DNA from: GCA-2684655 sp045105235
GTDB taxonomy: Bacteria; Planctomycetota; UBA1135; UBA2386
Direction: 5' to 3'
Length of the DNA stretch: 64,000 bases
Assembly (NCBI GenBank): GCA_045105235.1
Contig: JBGCDH010000087.1
Coordinates: 13,746-77,745, forward strand
The translations under genes and the position numbers were made by a program. Under the pieces are notes generated by a model. That model was not told where the DNA came from. It ran no database searches and saw nothing but the letters and a program-made list of their open reading frames with translations. Positions 62,401 through 64,000 of the stretch are shown here, piece by piece (position 1 is the stretch's first letter; every line of letters begins with the position of its first letter).

Positions 62401-64000
62401 GGTCAGGCCTTGGCCTTCGGGGTCGCTCGACCCGGTTGCATCAAGCGTGACCGTTTCGTTTTCACTGACGCTCTGGTCGGGTCCAGCACTTGCGGTTGGC
62501 GCATCATCGTCAGCCTTGACGGTAACGGTGACCTTGTCTTCGGTGGTCGTTGTGCCGTCGGTGGCCGCGACCTTGAATGTCAGCGTGTAGCTGCCGGCGG
62601 CGTCCGGCGCCGAGAACGTCGGCTGTGCGGCATTCGCGTCATCAAGCGACACGCTCGGCCCTGCAATCTGCGTCCAGGTGTAAGTGAGACCTAGACCTTC
62701 GGGATCGGTCGAGCCCGTTGCATCGAGGGTGACCGTGTCGTTTTCGCCGACGGTCTGGTCCGGTCCTGCGTTTGCTGTAGGGGCATCGTCGAAGCCGAAT
62801 ACGGTTACAGCGACGATGTCACTGGTCGTAGTGGTGCCGTCGGAGACGTCGAGCTGGAAGTGAATTCGATACTTGCCCGTCGCATTGGGTGCGACAAATG
62901 TCGGCTGCGCCGCGTTCGGATCATCGAGCGTGATGGCGGGGCCGCTCGTTTGTGTCCATGTATAGGTGAGGCCTTGGCCTTCGGGGTCGGTCGAGCCCGT
63001 TGCATCGAGTTTGACCGTGGCATTCTCGCTCACGGTTTGGCTGGCTCCGGCGTTAGCGGTCGGCGCATCGTCGTCTGCGTTGACGGTGACGACGACGGTG
63101 TCATACGTCGTGGTCGTGCCGTCGCTCGCGGCGACCTTGAACGTCAGCGTGTAGCTGCCGGCTGCCTCCGGCGCCGAAAGAGTAGGTTGTGCGGCATTCG
63201 CATCGTCCAACGAGACGCTCGGTCCGGCGGTTTGCGTCCAGCTATAGGTGAGCCCTTGCCCTTCGGGGTCGGTTGAGCCCGTTGCGTCGAGCGTCACCGT
63301 GTCGTTTTCGCTGACGCTCTGGTTCGGCCCGGCGCTAGCGGTCGGCGCATCATCGTCCGCGTTGACGGTGACAACCACCGTGTCATAGGTGGTGGTCGTG
63401 CCGTCGCTCGCCGCGACCTTGAACGTCAGCGTGTAGCTGCCGGCTGCCTCCGGCGCCGAAAGAGTAGATTGTGCGGCATTCGCATCGTCCAGCGCAACGC
63501 TCGGTCCGGCGGTTTGCGTCCAGCTATAGGTGAGCCCCTGGCCTTCGGGGTCGGTTGAGCCCGTTGCGTCCAGCGTCACGGTGTCGTTTTCGCTAACGCT
63601 TTGGTTCGGCCCGGCGTTGGCGGTCGGCGCATCGTCGTCCGCGTTGACGGTGACGACGACTGTGTCATACGTCGTGGTCGTGCCGTCGCTCGCGGCGACC
63701 TTGAAGGTCAGCGTGTAGCTGCCCGCAGCTTCGGGTGCCGAGAACTTGGGCTGCGCGGTGTCGGCGTCTTCGAGCGCAACACTCGGTCCGGCCGTCTGTG
63801 TCCAGCCATAGGTGAGCCCTTGGCCTTCGGGATCGGTTGAGCCCGTTGCATCGAGGGTGACGGTGTCGTTTTCATTGACGCTCTGATCGGGCCCGGCGCT
63901 AGCGGTCGGCGCATCATCGTCCGCGTTGACGGTGACAACTACCGTGTCATAGGTGGTGGTCGTACCGTCGTCCGCGGCGACCCTGAACGTCAGCGTGTAG
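59464..64000 (-). CDS. Giant PKD/REJ-repeat surface protein (C-terminal part, cut by right edge)
   Basis: The frame is open from the window edge to the stop at 59464, at least 1512 residues. It consists of about 94-residue PKD-like repeats: ADDDAPTANAGPNQSVSEN, TVTLDATGSTDPEGQGLTY, WTQTAGPSVALDDANAAQ, FSAPDAAGSYTLTFKVAA and TTTTYDTVVVTVN recur with small changes. The right-hand repeats are almost identical; those nearer the C-terminus have diverged. A Ser/Pro/Glu-rich spacer and two more PKD-like domains follow. The end has a hydrophobic segment (IWAGLLGIFTIGG) and a basic tail (LLNKPNRRD), suggesting membrane anchoring or sorting. Repeats are acidic and may bind calcium. Probably an adhesin or envelope fibre exported with the downstream adaptor genes. 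The N-terminus is not in the window. Confidence 0.85.
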   Translation of the reverse strand, partial: YTLTFRVAADDGTTTTYDTVVVTVNADDDAPTASAGPDQSVNENDTVTLDATGSTDPEGQGLTYGWTQTAGPSVALEDADTAQPKFSAPEAAGSYTLTFKVAASDGTTTTYDTVVVTVNADDDAPTANAGPNQSVSENDTVTLDATGSTDPEGQGLTYSWTQTAGPSVALDDANAAQSTLSAPEAAGSYTLTFKVAASDGTTTTYDTVVVTVNADDDAPTASAGPNQSVSENDTVTLDATGSTDPEGQGLTYSWTQTAGPSVSLDDANAAQPTLSAPEAAGSYTLTFKVAASDGTTTTYDTVVVTVNADDDAPTANAGASQTVSENATVKLDATGSTDPEGQGLTYTWTQTSGPAITLDDPNAAQPTFVAPNATGKYRIHFQLDVSDGTTTTSDIVAVTVFGFDDAPTANAGPDQTVGENDTVTLDATGSTDPEGLGLTYTWTQIAGPSVSLDDANAAQPTFSAPDAAGSYTLTFKVAATDGTTTTEDKVTVTVKADDDAPTASAGPDQSVSENETVTLDATGSSDPEGQGLTYTWTQIAGPSVSLDDANAAQPTFSAPDAAGSYTLTFKVAANDGTTTTYDTVVVTVNADDDAPTANAGPNQSVSENDTVTLDATGSTDPEGQGLTYRWTQTAGPSVALDDANAAQPKFSAPDAAGNYRMYFQLEVSDGTTTTGDTVVVTVFGDDDAPAASAGPDQSVTENDTVTLDATGSNDPEGLGLTYTWTQTAGPSVSLDDANAAQPSFSAPDAAGSYTLTFQVAANDGTTTTYDTVVVTVNADDDAPTANAGPNQSVSENDTVTLDATGSTDPEGQGLTYSWTQTAGPNVALDDANAAQPTFTAPDAFNDYTLTFQVDVNDGETTTSDTVSIQVDAGIAPPAANAGQPQSVTEGETVTLDASASNDPQGLDLVFQWTQIGGPPVTLDDPASSTPSFAAPESTEPYTVEFQLTTTNGTFAQTDSVSIAVDADDDAPIADLGSDMRSTAMETVTLSAIGSYDPDGATPRVEWVQTSGPSVTLDNPNGMEPSFTAPLSASDYRIEFQLLVDDGQSISTDTVAIDVASAVTPPIINASSSPSISRGGIVGLDAARSNSPMNLPMTVQWVQSGGPAVNLSNANDWSPTFEAPDTPGGEGYTLSFTVVVSDGFTTTNERVVVEVPPAKSTLQAEHVATNATDPASSRANAAGDAETEIGSSITTSEPLEEAPVATPTQSLPTPSWLPTNSDAPLENIPSSQDGAQPDRQLRAGNRPGTQAETDSSSHRDVAPSSVPPSEPIDVDAGGDTSARAGDYVVLHGSSDVAAGANYEWRQVSGPTVSIENGWRATAGFTAPASLDETTTLVFELSVRENGVTETDTVRVAVDPAAPTGPPITVLPAVESGREVILTLPGSESSEPSTAIDWRQVGGPTVELDSRGSTAPSFVAPQVFLSEVLEFEVATSAGNRESVERVQIRIQPVAIVNLAEPDLAHWTQTTSEAEATPSETTSRGGIGRIWAGLLGIFTIGGWRDLLNKPNRRD
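61669..64000. repeat. Near-identical 282-base tandem repeat array in the PKD gene
   Basis: The 12-base anchor GTTGACGGTGAC occurs at 61669, 62233, 63361 and 63925. The spacings are 564, 1128 and 564 bases, exact multiples of 282. Each unit encodes one 94-residue PKD repeat with no net insertion or deletion over at least eight units. The array continues past the window edge. Confidence 0.9.

Noticed and set aside
61400..64000. Tandem repeats as a CRISPR array
   Set aside because: Units are 282 bases, coding in one frame, without 25-40-base repeats separated by unique spacers.

Overview
The window is GC-rich, densely coded DNA from a Gram-negative-type bacterium. It carries outer-membrane beta-barrel, secretin, lipoprotein and RND-adaptor genes. 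The combination of a PknB-type kinase with TPR repeats, a nearby ECF-like sigma factor, many secreted HEAT-repeat or unclassified proteins, very large multidomain regulators and a giant PKD-repeat protein points to Planctomycetota or a relative. That placement is inference; no rRNA or other phylogenetic marker beyond rpsO/pnp is present.

Layout. 1-6036 (minus): chemosensory operon mcp-cheA-cheW-cheB-like, every junction a 4-base ATGA overlap. 6317-7514: a cytochrome b562-like protein and a lipoprotein. 7670-12044: rpsO-pnp, the conserved pairing, where PNPase carries a ~380-residue Arg/Ser/Asp/Glu tail. 12411-18407: a 1998-residue membrane-anchored sigma-54 activator. 18631-22639: a small exported protein, a secretin and a GspK-like pseudopilin; the last two are each followed by a copy of a short element with terminal inverted repeats. 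22883-31502: TetR regulator, outer-membrane barrel, HEAT-repeat protein, alpha/beta hydrolase, nucleotide-sugar dehydrogenase, lipoprotein and histone-deacetylase-like hydrolase. 31505-36340 (minus): ECF-like sigma factor, secreted protein and Ser/Thr kinase. 36506-39654: a Tat-exported solute-binding protein translationally coupled to a membrane histidine kinase. 40241-52403: secreted proteins, MnmC, a membrane alpha/beta hydrolase, and both subunits of DNA topoisomerase VI (A at 43105-44274, B at 50655-52403), an enzyme mainly known from archaea and plants. 52722-53695: a probable BECR-type RNase toxin and coupled immunity gene. 53859-64000 (minus): a probable surface-protein operon with a giant PKD-repeat protein running off the right edge, an RND/HlyD-type adaptor, a small protein, a GAF-TM-HlyD fusion and an M50 metalloprotease-HlyD fusion.

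The strongest candidates for unusual biology are the bacterial Topo VI, the PKD-repeat/M50-HlyD operon, the membrane-bound sigma-54 activator, the SR-like PNPase tail, the toxin-immunity pair, and the two-copy inverted-repeat element beside the secretin and gspK genes. All calls are from reading the sequence; no database search was run.
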